Both the position numbers and the translations under genes were made by a program. The notes below the pieces were generated by a model, which did no database searches, was not told where the DNA came from, and saw only the letters and a program-made list of their open reading frames with translations. Shown one piece after another: positions 47,348 to 58,752 of a stretch of 64,000 nt of DNA; the first letter of the stretch is position 1, and each line of letters opens with the position of its first letter. The stretch comes from Mesostigma viride (Eukaryota; Streptophyta; Mesostigmatophyceae; Mesostigmatales; Mesostigmataceae). Where the stretch lies: NCBI GenBank assembly GCA_009746045.1, contig RPFO01000692.1:991082-1055081 (forward strand), written 5' to 3'.

Positions 47348-47500
47348 ATATTGCGTTTTAGATTCAGAAAATTACATCAGCATGTGCGTCTTAGAAAGAC
47401 GAAGCGGTAGTGATATTCACGGCTAAATTCGGTGCTCAAACGTGAAAGTTATGAGCTCCGCCGTCAGCCATGGCTACCTCGTGGCTCGTGTGGATTGGCT

Positions 47501-48257
47501 GCCGGCATACCTAGTCCTAATTAGCGTCTTTTGCTATTTATAGCGCATTATTGGCGTATGTATGGGGGTAGTACCCTCAACAAGTGCATGGACAACTCAC
47601 CAAACATGTTATTTCATGCCCCCAATCATTGCTGAGCATAGTGGAAATGAATATAGGTTTATATTAGCATGTATCAGTTTTAGGGTGGTTTTGTGGCGCA
47701 CTTCCCCTTAAGTTGTGTTCACGCCGGGTCGAAGAGGATTTTGGCATTCTGAGTTCAAAGTAGTTCAAAATAGTATGTTTAGGTATATTTAGTTCAAATT
47801 AGTAGAATTAAGTAGAGTCATTCACGCCTTAAGTTGGATTCACGCCTTAAGTTGGGTTGACCCCTCCAAAACCTCGAACCCAACTTGACCCACATTAGGC
47901 CACTGACCAATTTTTGGCACTTCAGTCATACCCCTGAAAATGAAAAAAATCATAACTCACAGGCCGCATCTCCAAATACCCCCAACCAAGATGCTAGGAG
48001 TATCTACACTTCAAGGGCTTTCAGGATATGCAATAATACCATGTTTATCAAAGCATTTGGATGATAGCTCTACCCAAAGTTGGCCATAAGACGATTTTTT
48101 TTTCCCAAGGAAAAGTCTACCCTCCCCTAACTTCCCAGGGAGGGTATAGGGAATCTCAGTACGTGGTCAACAGTTGACAACTTTGGTTGTTTCCTTGGGT
48201 CAGACCACCCGGATAACCCATTACCCCTATATAACGTGCTCATACATGAGTGTGTGT
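47501..48257. other. AT-rich intergenic sequence, no gene
   Basis: Contains AGTTCAAA-type repeats (47750-47810) and two copies of TTCACGCCTTAAGTTGG (47821 and 47840) related to a motif at 38057. Nothing else was recognised. Confidence 0.6.
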
Positions 48258-48366
48258 GGGTTAAATTAAATTAAATTAAATTAAATTAAATTAAATTAAA
48301 TTAAATTAAATTAAATTAAATTAAATTAAATTAAATTAAATTAAATTAAATTAAGTTAAATTAAAT
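48258..48366 (+). repeat. (TTAAA)n pentanucleotide tail, about 21 copies
   Basis: Almost perfect TTAAA units with one TTAAG change. They form the 3' tail of the minus-strand LINE fragment to the right. Confidence 0.95.
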
Positions 48367-48628
48367 TACAACATGCCTCCGTTGGGAGATCATGTAGCAC
48401 ATATTCCTCGATGGATGGGTGGAGGTGGGAGAAGCCGCGTAAGCGAACTAATCCTAACTCGAAGCTATCTAGTCTAGAAAATCCTAACTACACTACGCAG
48501 CAAAACGCCCCTTCCCGGCCTCTTGGGGGGGGGGTGGCTTGCCCACAGGGGCTAGCTGGCGTGTGAGCCTGGACAATCTTCTGCCACCGCTTCTTGTTCT
48601 GCATGGCAGACCAAAGAAGAGGGAGTGG
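48258..48628 (-). mobile_element. LINE 3' end, type A hairpin with (AATTT)n tail
   Basis: The minus strand reads ATGCAGAACAAGAAGCGGTG (C-terminus of an ORF2, like that at 58.3 kb), a short UTR, hairpin 48388-48377 and a tail of about 21 AATTT units (48258-48366 on the plus strand as TTAAA). The 5' end is truncated next to ATTA repeats at 48629. Confidence 0.75.
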
Positions 48629-48666
48629 ATTAATTAATTAATTAATTAATTAATTAATTAATTAAT
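48629..48666 (+). repeat. (ATTA)n tetranucleotide repeat
   Basis: About nine ATTA units at the border between the minus-strand LINE fragment and the ORF1 remnant. Confidence 0.92.
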
Positions 48667-49155
48667 ACACACGTGACTGCGGCACGTGAGCATAAGTCCT
48701 CAGTGGGAGGGGAACATGGGATGGAATCGAGCTTAAGGACCAGCTCCTTACCCTCATGGGCCTGGTAGGTGAGGTAGAACTGCGTGGGTGCCACCGCCTT
48801 CCCCACTCACGGGACAAGGCGGCTCCCCCACCAGTCCTGCTCACCTTCCCCTCTCGTGAGGACTAGCAGCGGTTCCTCTCTCGTCGCAAGCGGTAATTGC
48901 ACGACCTCACCTGGACGCTGGACGACGACATGACCCCCGCTCAGCAGCAGCAGCGCGACGTGACCTGTGGCCTGAATACCTCCGCCACAAGCAGGACCCC
49001 CATAAGCCCAAGGTGTACTGGAGGGGCGGGGACCTGATGATCAACCACAAGATGTGGACGCCCCCATGGGGCTAGAATAGCAGCGGGCTAGAATAGCTTG
49101 TAGCCCTAGCTTTACTTCAATGGTTGTCACTGCATGCCTCCATGGCAGCCATTAA
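48667..49155 (+). pseudogene. Degenerate ORF1 C-terminal block plus UTR
   Basis: Plus-strand sequence corresponding to the basic segment, TWTLDDDMTPAQQQQRD and KVYWRGGDLMINHKMWTP is recognisable across stops and frameshifts, ending at TAG near 49075. It is a third relative of the ORF1 C-terminal domain. The next 80 bp match the start of the UTR found reversed at 59.3 kb, then AATT repeats follow. Confidence 0.6.
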
Positions 49156-49480
49156 TTAGTTAATTAATTAGGAACATCACTCCGTTGGGAGTCAACGTAG
49201 CACATATCCCTGAGAAGGGGCATATGGCTTTTAATACATTCTAGGCTACTTCCTGCAAGGGTGGGAATGTAAGCGACCCTTGCTCTAGGTGCACCAAGGC
49301 ACCTGCACCCTCATAATCTTCACACTATGCCCAGCTAAGGGGGAGTATGTTATGTGGGGGAAGATCATCATGGCTATACAAGAGCTAGGACATGGCTTCT
49401 CTACAGAGAGCATCTCTCTGCATGACATAGCATGGCGAAATTCAACATCCATGGGGGTCCCATTATATAGGCATGTCTTG
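49156..49480 (-). mobile_element. LINE 3' end, type A
   Basis: On the minus strand the UTR motifs (GGAAGTAGCCTAGAATG, CATATGCCCCTTCTCAGGGA) precede hairpin 49191-49180 and an AATT-like tail. It is truncated at its 5' side. Confidence 0.7.
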
Positions 49481-49490
49481 GCTAAACATA

Positions 49491-49824
49491 GCCAGGGCGT
49501 AGCATGGCTGTACTAGGACTAGGCTAAGGCTATGGCTGGTTGTGTACTGTGCGTTGGCGGCACGTGACTAGGTGTGTTGCCACAGCTAGGCAAACATTCT
49601 AGGCATGGCTGCCTTAGCGGCAGTGACGCCAATGGTTACAAGCTAGTAGGGCTATTGCTATTCTAGCCCGCTGGGGGCGTCCATGCTTGGAATGCTTAGC
49701 AGCCATGCTTAGAATGTTTGCCTATAGTTGTGCCACGTTACCTAGTCACGTGCACCGCTAACGCATGGTACACAACCAGCCATAGCCTTAGCTTAGTCCT
49801 TGTACAGCCATGCTACGTCCTGGC
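49491..49824. repeat. 123-bp imperfect inverted repeat
   Basis: Arms at 49491-49613 and 49702-49824 are reverse complements with scattered mismatches (shared GTAGCATGGCTGTAC and CTAAGGCTATGGCTGGTTGT), separated by 88 bp. It formed where two copies of the same 3' UTR lie in opposite orientation. A single copy is at about 59190-59320. Confidence 0.75.
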
Positions 49825-50080
49825 TTCGATCAGATTACTTGCCCACGCTCCTTGTTATGATATGCTCACATGGGTCTTATTGCACCCACAGGCTGCCGGA
49901 TCGTTAGCGTGCCCGTTTAGCTAGCGCGCCCGAATGCAGCTGTGGCATGCCTTAGGCATGAAGGAGACATGGGGGTCTCTGCCCTTTCTCCTGTTGTGCA
50001 CACACAGGGATTAAAAGCACTTCGGTGCTCTGTGACTCCCCAACGGGAGCACGAGTTTAATTAATTAATTAATTAATTAA
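49681..50080 (+). mobile_element. LINE 3' end, type B, (AATT)n tail
   Basis: About 400 bp of 3' UTR ending AAGCACTTCGGTGCTCTGTG, hairpin CTCCCCAACGGGAG (50036-50049) and TTAATTAA repeats (50057-50080). It is homologous to the minus-strand insertion at 58946-59381. Confidence 0.78.
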
Positions 50081-50320
50081 TGGGATGGAATGGATGGTAT
50101 AAGCTATCTAGGTCCTAGTTACAGGGGTGTGGGCACCGCGGCCCGAATCGCTATGAATGCCATACTTGGTCACACGCGGAGCCCTCACAGGGTGGTCTCC
50201 TTCATCACTACTTGCCATCTATCCTTGCGCACCATCTGCCTCCATATGACAGACAAGCCAGGAGGCTGCCCGGGGGTGAGCCCGTCACGTCTAGTGTAGC
50301 ACATGTCCAGGCCAAGTCTA

Positions 50321-50880
50321 TCACGAAAAGTCCACGGGTGGCGGCCCTGCCGCGCGCGGCCGGGGGCACGCCATGCAGGTGAGGACATATCGCCCAGGCT
50401 GGGCGGGCTTGGTGCCAGCTAGTCTATCTGATGTATCGACCGGATCGCCTGTGCGGGCCAGGTGCCCGGCTAGGCCCAGGCGCCTGTGCCTAATAATGTG
50501 GGAAACATAGGGCAAATCAGCGTACAAATCCTCATTACTAATGTGCAAACCAAACTGGATGTTAAGGGCCGGCCTTGCGCAGCATCTGGGAGTGGATGCG
50601 GTGTTCAAACTGAGCTGGGACCACTAGGTCGGCCAGCAACATCTGGGTGTAGTTCATATGGCAGGTTTACCTAGCTAATTCTTCCTGGAATGTCCTTGGG
50701 GCCAGGCCAGGTCAAGATATGCCGCCCTGGTTGGCCAAGCCGCTGGGGGCCGGCCAGACCAACAAGGGCGGTGTCAAACTGGCTGGTGTGAGCAAGATGT
50801 CCTACAAATGCTATCCTACGCTGCCTGATCTCGTCCGAAATACGAGGCATACCGTGCATGATACAAAGACTGTAATGTCC
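50321..50880 (-). pseudogene. Two successive ORF2 C-terminal segments
   Basis: IRQRRIAFVGHLAHTSQFDT with QPGRHILTWPGPKDI (50671-50859) and then IRHRRLGLAGHLARTGDPVD with QPGRYVLTCMACPR (50360-50500) are two versions of the same ending. Either a tandem duplication or a second truncated copy inserted behind the first. Confidence 0.6.
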
Positions 50881-50917
50881 TACGCTTGGAAAACCCTACA
50901 TTCAGGGATTGTCGGAG

Positions 50918-52150
50918 CTACATGTAAACCGTGCCGTCGAGCTTAGCCGCCAGTGTGTCCGTGAGTGTCCACGCCTCGGCGCCATACGTAAGCACCGTGA
51001 GGACGAGGACCTTAAAGATCATGCGCTTGCGGTGCTCGCCCAGGCCCTTCGAGCGCCAGTAGGTGTTGAGCGAACGGAGCCTGGCCCCGGCCAGACCGAT
51101 GTGGATGTCCACATTGTCCGGCGGCGGTGTCAGGTAGCATGCTCCCCAACACTTTGAAGCGGTCACGGCCGGAATGGGACCTCCGTCCCGTCGAGCAGGC
51201 GCGGCAGCAGTGGGCAACTGGAGGCCCCAATCACCATCGCCTCAGTTTTGACACTAATCTCCAACCCCACCGCCCTCGCCTCCAAGCCCAGACAGTCCAG
51301 CCAAGTCTGAATGTACGTGCTCGGGGCGCGCAATGAGGGTGGTGTCGTCCGCATAAATCAGGTCGGCCAGGCGGTAGCCAGTGCCATGCAACCCTGCCAT
51401 GCTCGAGCTCGTTAAGGATGTCCAAGCCGTTAGCCGGGCTCGAACCCCTTAAGAGCAGTAAAGCGCGCACGTGCCCGGCGCATGACGTGATCCACGGCAA
51501 TAATGAACAAATATGGGGACATGACACAACATTGCCACACCCCGTGGTGAAGGGGGAAATTTATGGTGGGGTGGTGCCTTCCACAGTCCGCACTAAGTAA
51601 TTGCCTGTGAGCCCTCTCATACAGTCGACGAATGGCAGCAATAAACGCTGGTGGTACCCGGTCCAGAGCTAGGATGGCCCAAAGAGCCTCCCAGAGGACC
51701 GTGTCAAAGGCCTTGATGTAGTCGACAAAAATATATACCAGCGGCAAACCATCAGCCTGGGCAAAGGCGACGCACCTCCTCCATCAACCGGCGCGCGACA
51801 AATACAGACTACAGCCATGACAGTGTTACGACCACCGTGACGACAGAAACCCATCTGAGACTCACACCTGGACTGGGGCCCAGGCGTGGGTCCACCGCGG
51901 CACGGAGCCTGTGCAGCATCATGCGAATGAAGACCTTCAGCGCGGCGCTCTGGAGGCAGACACCCCGATAGTTACCGGGGTCAGCAGCAGAGCCCTTCTT
52001 GTACAGCATGACGCGGATGGCTGTCTGCCACGATCAGCAGGCGGAGGCTCATCAGAGAGCAGGACACGGTTGCAGAACGCCAGGTCGCCAGCAGAAGATC
52101 CCTCACCGCCGGGTCAGGGGTCTTCAGTAGCTCAGTAGAAAGGTAGTCGG
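50918..52150 (-). pseudogene. Reverse transcriptase of the degenerate LINE ORF2
   Basis: Pieces in order: LLYKKGSAADPGNYRGVCLQ (about 52000), YIFVDYIKAFDTVLWEAL (motif A, about 51720), HHGVWQCCVMSPYLFII (motif B, with QG changed to QC), a frameshift, TWLDCLGLEARAVGLE (about 51300) and LVLTVLTYGAEAWTL (about 50990). The YADD motif is not intact in one frame. Confidence 0.68.
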
Positions 52151-52881
52151 CACCGACCGCCGCGTCGTACTGCAGGCGATCGACGGCAAGGGCGCCGTCA
52201 CAAGTCCTTCAAAGTGAAGGGGGGGACGACGTCGGTTGGTGGCAAGGCAGCCCTCCTGCAAGGCGGGGACTTGGTAGTCCGCGGCCGAGGCTCCAGGGGG
52301 GCGCCGGCGGCGGCCCGGGTGCATGGGCTGGCAACATAGAGACGGGCGGCCGTCTCGGCGGTGAAGCGGCGCGGGGGGGGGCGCGAGCCCCACCTGTCAA
52401 GGAAACATTGTGGGCGGCAACCAGCGGTCAAGGCTGACCGGCGCCGTGCCGTCCCCCGTGTGCTCCACGCACCGGGGTGCGCTGCCGCCGGCCGCCGAGC
52501 CGGTCGAGGTGGTACCACATGTCCTTGCCCTGGTTGCGAGCTTGGCAGGCCTTGGCATCTGCGATGCACTGCCAGGGCCGCCTCTGTGTCCTGAGCGTGC
52601 ATGTGCGTAGGCCTCTGCACAAGGGCGGCCCGTTGAGGACCGATTTCTGCAGCGGGTCCCGGTACGTTACGCTTGCTCAAGGCGGTGCCGGGCGGCCAAG
52701 ACCTTGGGGTCCTGGCGGTAGAGCGGGCCGGGGTGGCGGCGGGGCTTTGACCGGCAGCTAGGTGCCGGGCCGCCCGAGCAACGCGGGGCGCGGGCCGCAA
52801 AGCCCGCAAAAATGGCGGCGTTGGGAGCACCCTTGTCCAGCGCGTCGAAGTCCGCCCGGGCGTCCAGGGCGTCCAGGGCCT

Positions 52882-54032
52882 CTAGGTACTCCCGTCGGCA
52901 CCGGTTCCGCTCGCGCTCCGGGCGTCCGGGCCAGTCCTCAGGATCCCCCCGGACCGGGCGTAGAGCAGACCATGGTCAGTGCGGGCCACTGGGGCGCGGC
53001 GTTCGGGGACATGGAGCCGGAGCCGAACATGGCCGGTCGCGCGCACCAACCGCGGTGGCCAGAGCACACCGTGGGCGTGTCGAACACTCGGGTGCATGTC
53101 CAGAACCGAAGTGCACCTGGGCTGCCGTACCACCAAGTAGTCCAGACAGGCCTGACGGCCGTTAGGGCCCCGAAAAGTGACCAAGTCCTGTGAGGGACGT
53201 TGGAAGTGGCAGTTGACAGCAACCATCTCGCTATCCCGCAAAAAGGCAGAAAACAGGGGAGTGCATGTTGTCGTTAGCAGCCGTGCTGGCAGGCGCAAAG
53301 CGACTGCCAGCAGTGCCCACGGGGAGCGTGGCGTTGGCGTCGAGCAGCATAACCAAAAAGTGACGGGCCGGGGTGGCCCCTACAAGGCTATTATGCAAGT
53401 CTTTGAAGAACTTCTGGCGTTCCAACTCAGGTAGACCACTATGGGGTGCGTAACCCACCCCAACCGTGAGGTGGTGTTTAGACCGCCCGACTAGACTGAG
53501 GTGAAATGTGCCACCATAAGGTGTGGGGTTAGAAATTTGAGCGTGCTGAGGCAAGCAACTGCCAGCGGCGAACACAAAAGGCCAACACCACCTTGACGCC
53601 CCACTGCCAGCAAAGTAAGAACGCCAACCGCGCCTGCAAGGCGATTATAGTGCTCACCGTGCCAAATGGCACCGTGCGATGATGCTCCTGCACGCCTAGA
53701 ATAGACACACGGTGTGCAATGCAACTGAAGGCAACAAGCTCCTCTACCCGCTAGCTATTATGGTCGCCATCTGCTAGCAATGTGCGTACGTTGAAAGTGG
53801 CTAGGGCCAAGGATGCCTGCTGGCCCAACAGGGGAGAATGGCGATGGATGATGGGGGTGGGTGCACCGGAAGGCGGAGGTGGGGATGGAACGGAGGGAAG
53901 GGAAACGGAGGGAATAGTGCTTTTCATCGCATGGATTTTGTCCTGCAGGCGTAGGATGCGAGCCTGCCGCCTGCTCGGGGCATTCGGGGGGGGGGCTGAT
54001 TGCGCAACGCCGAGGCGTAGGTAATCTAGCAA
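52882..54032 (-). pseudogene. Endonuclease region of the degenerate LINE ORF2
   Basis: Pieces in different frames: LALATFNVRTLLADGDHN (first endonuclease motif, about 53770), FHLSLVGRSKHHLTVGVGYA and FLVMLLDANATLPVG (about 53340-53500), and CLDYLVVRQPRCTS with ARTDHGLL near the end (52970-53150). The order matches an APE-type endonuclease. It is inactive because of stops and frameshifts. Confidence 0.62.
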
Positions 54033-54562
54033 GAGTTGTAGTTTACGAATCTGACAGTTGACATTTGTCTTTCTACTAAGCCCGAAATACTGGCACCACC
54101 ATGTCTATCACCCGACTGCTAGGTCGCGGAGGCATGAGGGTGGAGCGGGGGGGGACTGTTGAATAGAGGCTGTCCCCGAAGCCTGTTAGCCGCGAGCCGA
54201 CGAGGAACGGGTTGTCTACCTACTGGCACCACCCGAGGCAGCACCCTTCTTGCTAGACACCGCACGAGACTCTGCTCCCGGGGAGTTAATCTGAACACTG
54301 AAGAATGCTGCAAAGGAGCCATCCTGAAGCAGACTCATCTTAATTCGCTTACCCTTTGTCTCGTGCTTCCTTGCCTTCTGGACGCTGGCGGGGGCTTTTC
54401 CACACTGCGCTCCTCGCCTTCAGTTGTGCCGGCATGTAGTCCTCGTCGAGGCTGTAGTAGGGGGGGGGTGGAGCAGGCGACTTGCTCCCAGCAGGAGGCG
54501 TTTATCGTGCATGGATGCCATGGTGACGACTACCAAGCTAGCCCATAGGGCCTGGCAGCCGA

Positions 54563-55457
54563 ATGCATGGCTCGTTTAATGACAACACGGTTCTGGAGCT
54601 GCGTCACACCCAGAAACGCTGGGCCGCGCAGCTCCTCGGCAAGTGTGCTGGCTGTCTCATTTGCTTTTGCATCCGCGCCTGTCTGGAAGCTCTTGATTAC
54701 TATATTGCGTTGGCGTTGTTCGGCACTGCATTCTGGGATACCGAAGCGGTAGCGGCAGACTTGGCCGCCTGTCTGTTGAACTATGGCGCCGTCAAGTTCT
54801 TGCCTGCGACGTCGGCGAACGTGGTAGTTTTGGCGGGGGCTGCCATGGCTTTCTTCAGCTCCAGCAGTGTTGCCGTCGTAGCTGCAGACGCCTCCGCCAG
54901 GACCTTGAGGTCGCCCTGCTCAGTGGTAAGAGACTGTGTGAGGCTCTGCAGCACGGTAGCATCGTCCGCGGGCCGGCTGGCCTGGCGATGGCCGGCGCCG
55001 GCAGCTCGACGAGTTCAGGGCAGCACGAAAGAATTAAGACAGGCAAGTCGGCAATCTTCAGGCTCCCACTTAGGCCACTCAATGATCCGAAGCCGCCTCC
55101 ATAACCTGGCCGCTGCGAGGCCGGGTTGCGAATCGGGGCGTCGTGTTGGTTGCGGAGCTTCAGCATGCTTAGCATAGCGGCGTCGTTGAAGGCGAGTAAG
55201 ACAGCGATGTCGATCGTCCAGGGCTCAAACGCTGGCCTGCCAGGCATGTAGAAGGATGCAGAAATGGTGTCCGGCAAGGAGGATTCAGCCACCATTGGAG
55301 CTGCTTCCAAAACTGTCTTGGGTCGCTTGTTAGCGGCGTTCTCGGCGGCGACCATGTCGTTGGCAATTTTGTTTTCGGCAATTTGGGCATCAAGAGAATC
55401 GGCGACAAAAGCTGAAGACGATGCGGGGACCTCCATATCTACGTTTAATAATAGCAC
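54563..55457 (-). pseudogene. ORF1 of the degenerate LINE
   Basis: Starts MLLLNVDMEVPASSSAFVAD. It runs through RPAFEPWTIDIAVLLAF to about 55010, then shifts frame into a coiled-coil-like stretch (VLQSLTQSLTTEQGDLKVLA, TLLELKKAMAAPA) and TTFADVAGKNL. The FADVA motif parallels TWADML in the ORF1-only elements. Confidence 0.6.
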
Positions 55458-58269
55458 CTAGACGATGGCAGGGGGCGCAGGCGCACTGATCACGTGCGTG
55501 GTGCCGCCATAATGTGCAAAAAAATAGCGAGATCTGCTGGGCAGTCTGCTGACGATAGCTTGCGAAATCCTTGGCGATTGCTGCCAAAAATTAGATCAGC
55601 GTGTTCGTCATCAAAAGGCCGGTGAGTCTACTGCAATTTACCGACCAAGTTTCATGTCCGGAGTAAAAAGTTATGAGCATTCTCGGCATCCATAGCTCGG
55701 CACACCGTAAATGACATGGGATATCATGTAGCACAGATTCCATGCAGCACAGTGTGTGGGTTACGCGCGTGTAAGTGAGCTATCTATGACATGCAACACC
55801 ATGATGCATTATAACAAGCCATCAAAGGCTGCCAAAAGTGCTGGAATACAAACACGTTGCCTACATACCTGCACTGAAGGAGTGATACTGATACTCCAAA
55901 GAAATGCCATAAACTGGGCACTTTCAGGCCGGGCTAATACCACTCTTCACAACAGGCATGGAACGGCCTTCTGAAATATGCATGGATAAAATATTCATTT
56001 ATAATGCATGGGATACGTATCCCGGCCGCTGCAAACAACACGCAAATACGTTGTCGTACCTGGCTCGTTCATGCCCTACCCGGATTCCGCTGGCCGGGAC
56101 CCTCATATCTCACACATACTGATGCTCTACGGGCAAAGGCCGCCATAGCCGCATGTTGCATGATCCGCCATGACTACCAGGTCGATGTTCCGTGCAAAGA
56201 TGGCCACTAAAGTAGTCCGCATTCTCATGCAGCAAACGCTGCAGCTGACGTCCCTTACCCAAACTGGATGCCCGGGCTGGCGCAGATTGCCCGGCCATAG
56301 AGAGAAAATCGACCTATGATAAGCTATGAATTGTGTAACGAACAAACGAACCCGTCCGGGTCGTGCGAAAGATCCTATGTTAGGGTAGGTTATTACGGAT
56401 TTCTTGGTTAACCGCGACCACTCTATGGGAGTGGGATTCACGGAACAGATGCGGCTTTTGCTCTGTTACGGCTCACAATGATTAATAATTAACTGCGCAA
56501 CCTACATTTAGGATAGAGCTACCAAATGCAGTTGGAAAATGCCCCGGCGGGTTCGGACAGGTGACAACACACGCAGTTTATTCCGAACCAAGAGGACGAG
56601 ACTCTCGTCCTCGGACCAATTTCACCTAGGTCGGCCACCAAGGTGGCAAGTTGCGCCGACATGGCGCCGACCTTCCAGAGAATTCCGAAACATGCAGTCC
56701 ACACAAGATCCTCGAGCGGGTCGACATCGACCCTCGCCAGGCTACAGAATCCATGCATGAGTACAAGATCTCAACCACCTATAAATTACGCAGCGCGGCG
56801 CGACTGCACTGGCCCCTAGTAGAAGATCTCATACATCAACCTAGGCCCAAAATAACCCGTCCGAATCACACAAACTGTCATGATTCCATACAAAAGTCCT
56901 GACCAAGGGACAATTCCCAAATTAAGTCCCGAAATAAGTACCGAAGTCCTACGGACTATGACAACAAGCCAAAATACATAATTTATTCCATTGTTGCGCC
57001 CGTACCATGGGTCGGGCCCGCAACACTCCTCCCACCTCCCCAGGGGATGGCAGTCCCTACCGTCATAGAGGTGAAGAAGCACAGGAAAGGAAAACACACA
57101 CAACAATTAATTCTGAGTAGCTGAGCAGTCGATGATCATCGCGACCGCAGGTTGACCATAGGGGTACTATGTCCCAACCCTTGTTCTCCAACGGGCCAGT
57201 AAAACCAATTCCCCCAAAACTCGCCACACAAGGACAAGTCTTGACGTAGTCAACGTCTCCGTACCGTCATAGAACAATTAAAACGAGAAAAAAATAGAAC
57301 GGGGCCCACACGTCCACTCTGGGAGTCAGCTGTTGCACGGATGCGACATGCCATTTGTGGTATTAAATTATCCGGGCGTCCCGGTCGATCGGCGCCGACC
57401 GTAATCCGGCGCCAGTGCCGAGGCCAGAGTATAGTTGGCAGCCGAGGCAATCCGTGTGGAAGTAAGTGTAGAAGTTTTGCTGACGAACTTGGCCTTTGCG
57501 CCGTAGGCGGACCTAGCGCGCCTGGACGGGAGTTACGGGACCGCCAAGTGGCACTGCACACACGTGATGATGGTACCTACGAACATTTGGATATTTTTCA
57601 GGAGAGTCCTAGCCGTACTGGTCTATTCTGGTTAATGTGTTCTAGACGGTTCGAGAAGCCCGTCCCCCGCGGACCTGACGTCATGCCTGGTTGGCAGCGC
57701 GAGGCGCAGCCACCAACGGGGACGAAGGGACAAAAAAGGCAAGGCACGAGCTATGCCAGCAATCCGGACCTTGTATCGTAATTTACCACGTTGCTCTACA
57801 GATTTACTACCGCTTAATCCTGGAGTGTGATTCTCCTGTGGGCTCGAGTGCGAATCCCTCGCCTACTGGGTGTAAGTCTTCCCGTATTTAGTGTTTTAAT
57901 CTGTGTGGTAACATTGTAATATACGAAACCGGTTTTCCGGGTTTGAGCTTATACGTATTGCGGATGACTGTAGGTGTAAGTTGGCGATGCCATGGTAACC
58001 GGAGACGTCCGTCCTATAGTCAGCAAAATTGGTGCGAGAGGTCCCCAGTTCGATTCCGGTCGGATTCATTTGCAGATCGCGTTTTCCGCGTTTTCCGCGG
58101 CCCGGCACTGAACGCAAAGGTTTTCACCTTTGCGGAGTGTCTGATCAGATTATACGTATTGTGTGACAAGTATTCTTAAGCCACCATCGTGCGCTGTGAC
58201 GCATAGAAAGTCAAAGGTCTTTCGCATTCATTATCAATCATCATGGCGCTATTTTAGATAGCCATACGC
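55458..58269. other. Unassigned sequence
   Basis: 2.8 kb without a recognised gene. The first part (55458-55700) is likely the leader of the degenerate LINE. An open frame at 57341-57781 (plus, about 146 codons) shows no domain. A B-box-like motif (AGTTCGATTCCGG, 58048) and CGCAACACTCCTCCCACC (57018) were noted but give no element. Confidence 0.5.
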
Positions 58270-58752
58270 AACTCTCTCTCCCTTCTTTGGACCGCCATGC
58301 AGAACAAGACGAAGAGGATTGTCAAGGCTCACACGCCCGACCCTGTGGGCAAAGCACCTCCCCCCAAGCGGAGGAGGCGTTTTGATGAGTAGGGTAGTTA
58401 TAGGACTTTTTCTAGACTAGCTAGATTAGAGTTAGGTTAGTTCGATTACGCGGCTCCTTCCACCTCACCCATCCATCAAGGAATATGTGCTACATGATCT
58501 CCCAACGGAGGCATGTTATAATTTAATTTAATTTAATTTAATTTAATTTAATTTAATTTAATTTAATTTAATTTAATTTAATTTAATTTAATTTAATTTA
58601 ATTTAATTTAATTTAATTTAATTTAATTTAATTTAATTTAATTTAATTTAATTTAATTTAATTTAATTTAATTTAATTTAATTTAATTTAATTTAATTTA
58701 ATTTAATTTAATTTAATTTAATTTAATTTAATTTAATTTGATTTAATTTAAT
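58270..58752 (+). mobile_element. LINE 3' end, type A hairpin with long (AATTT)n tail
   Basis: Encodes the last residues of an ORF2 (LWTAMQNKTKRIVKAHTPDP, then VGKAPPPKRRRRFDE and a stop near 58391), a short UTR, hairpin 58499-58510 and about 46 AATTT units. The ending PVGK-P-KR is shared with the type B LINE at 42.35 kb. It is the plus-strand relative of 48258-48628. Confidence 0.78.
58519..58752 (+). repeat. (AATTT)n pentanucleotide tail, about 46 copies
   Basis: Nearly perfect AATTT units with one TTTGA change near the end. It is the longest LINE tail in the window. Confidence 0.96.

Larger units (their letters stand above)
44634..47500 (-). mobile_element. Second ORF1-only element, opposite strand, with a foreign segment
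   Basis: The minus strand repeats the leader (47500-47350), ORF1 N-terminal blocks (47347-46400), ORF1 C-terminal block (45404-44997) and the 3' UTR down to GGGATATTAATT at 44634. The last 35 bp with the hairpin are absent, and it joins the plus-strand copy tail to tail in AATT repeats. About 0.95 kb (45420-46390) is not shared with the other copy. Confidence 0.7.
50090..55457 (-). mobile_element. Degenerate near-complete LINE, minus strand
   Basis: From 5' to 3': an ORF1 (55457 to about 54600), an endonuclease region (about 54030-52900), a reverse transcriptase (about 52150-51000) and a C-terminal domain down to about 50330. The frame breaks many times, so it is old. The 3' end meets the AATT repeats at 50057-50080, tail to tail with the plus-strand type B copy. 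Its RT is close to that at 41330-42398 (TWLDCLGLEARAVGLE versus TWLDCLALEARAVGLE). Confidence 0.75.

Noticed and set aside
56900-57120. LTR retrotransposon border (CGCAACACTCCTCCCACC)
   Set aside because: No second LTR copy, primer-binding site or gag/pol sequence was found nearby.
57341-57781. Plus-strand open frame of about 146 codons
   Set aside because: No domain, no homologue in the window and an equally long antisense frame; coding is not supported.
57843-57870. Second B-box-like motif (GTGCGAATCC)
   Set aside because: Forms only a simple hairpin (CGAG/CTCG); no cloverleaf can be drawn.
58000-58080. tRNA gene or tRNA-derived SINE
   Set aside because: A B-box-like AGTTCGATTCCGG and a weak A-box-like motif are present, but the T stem and acceptor stem do not pair well and the spacing leaves no anticodon arm.
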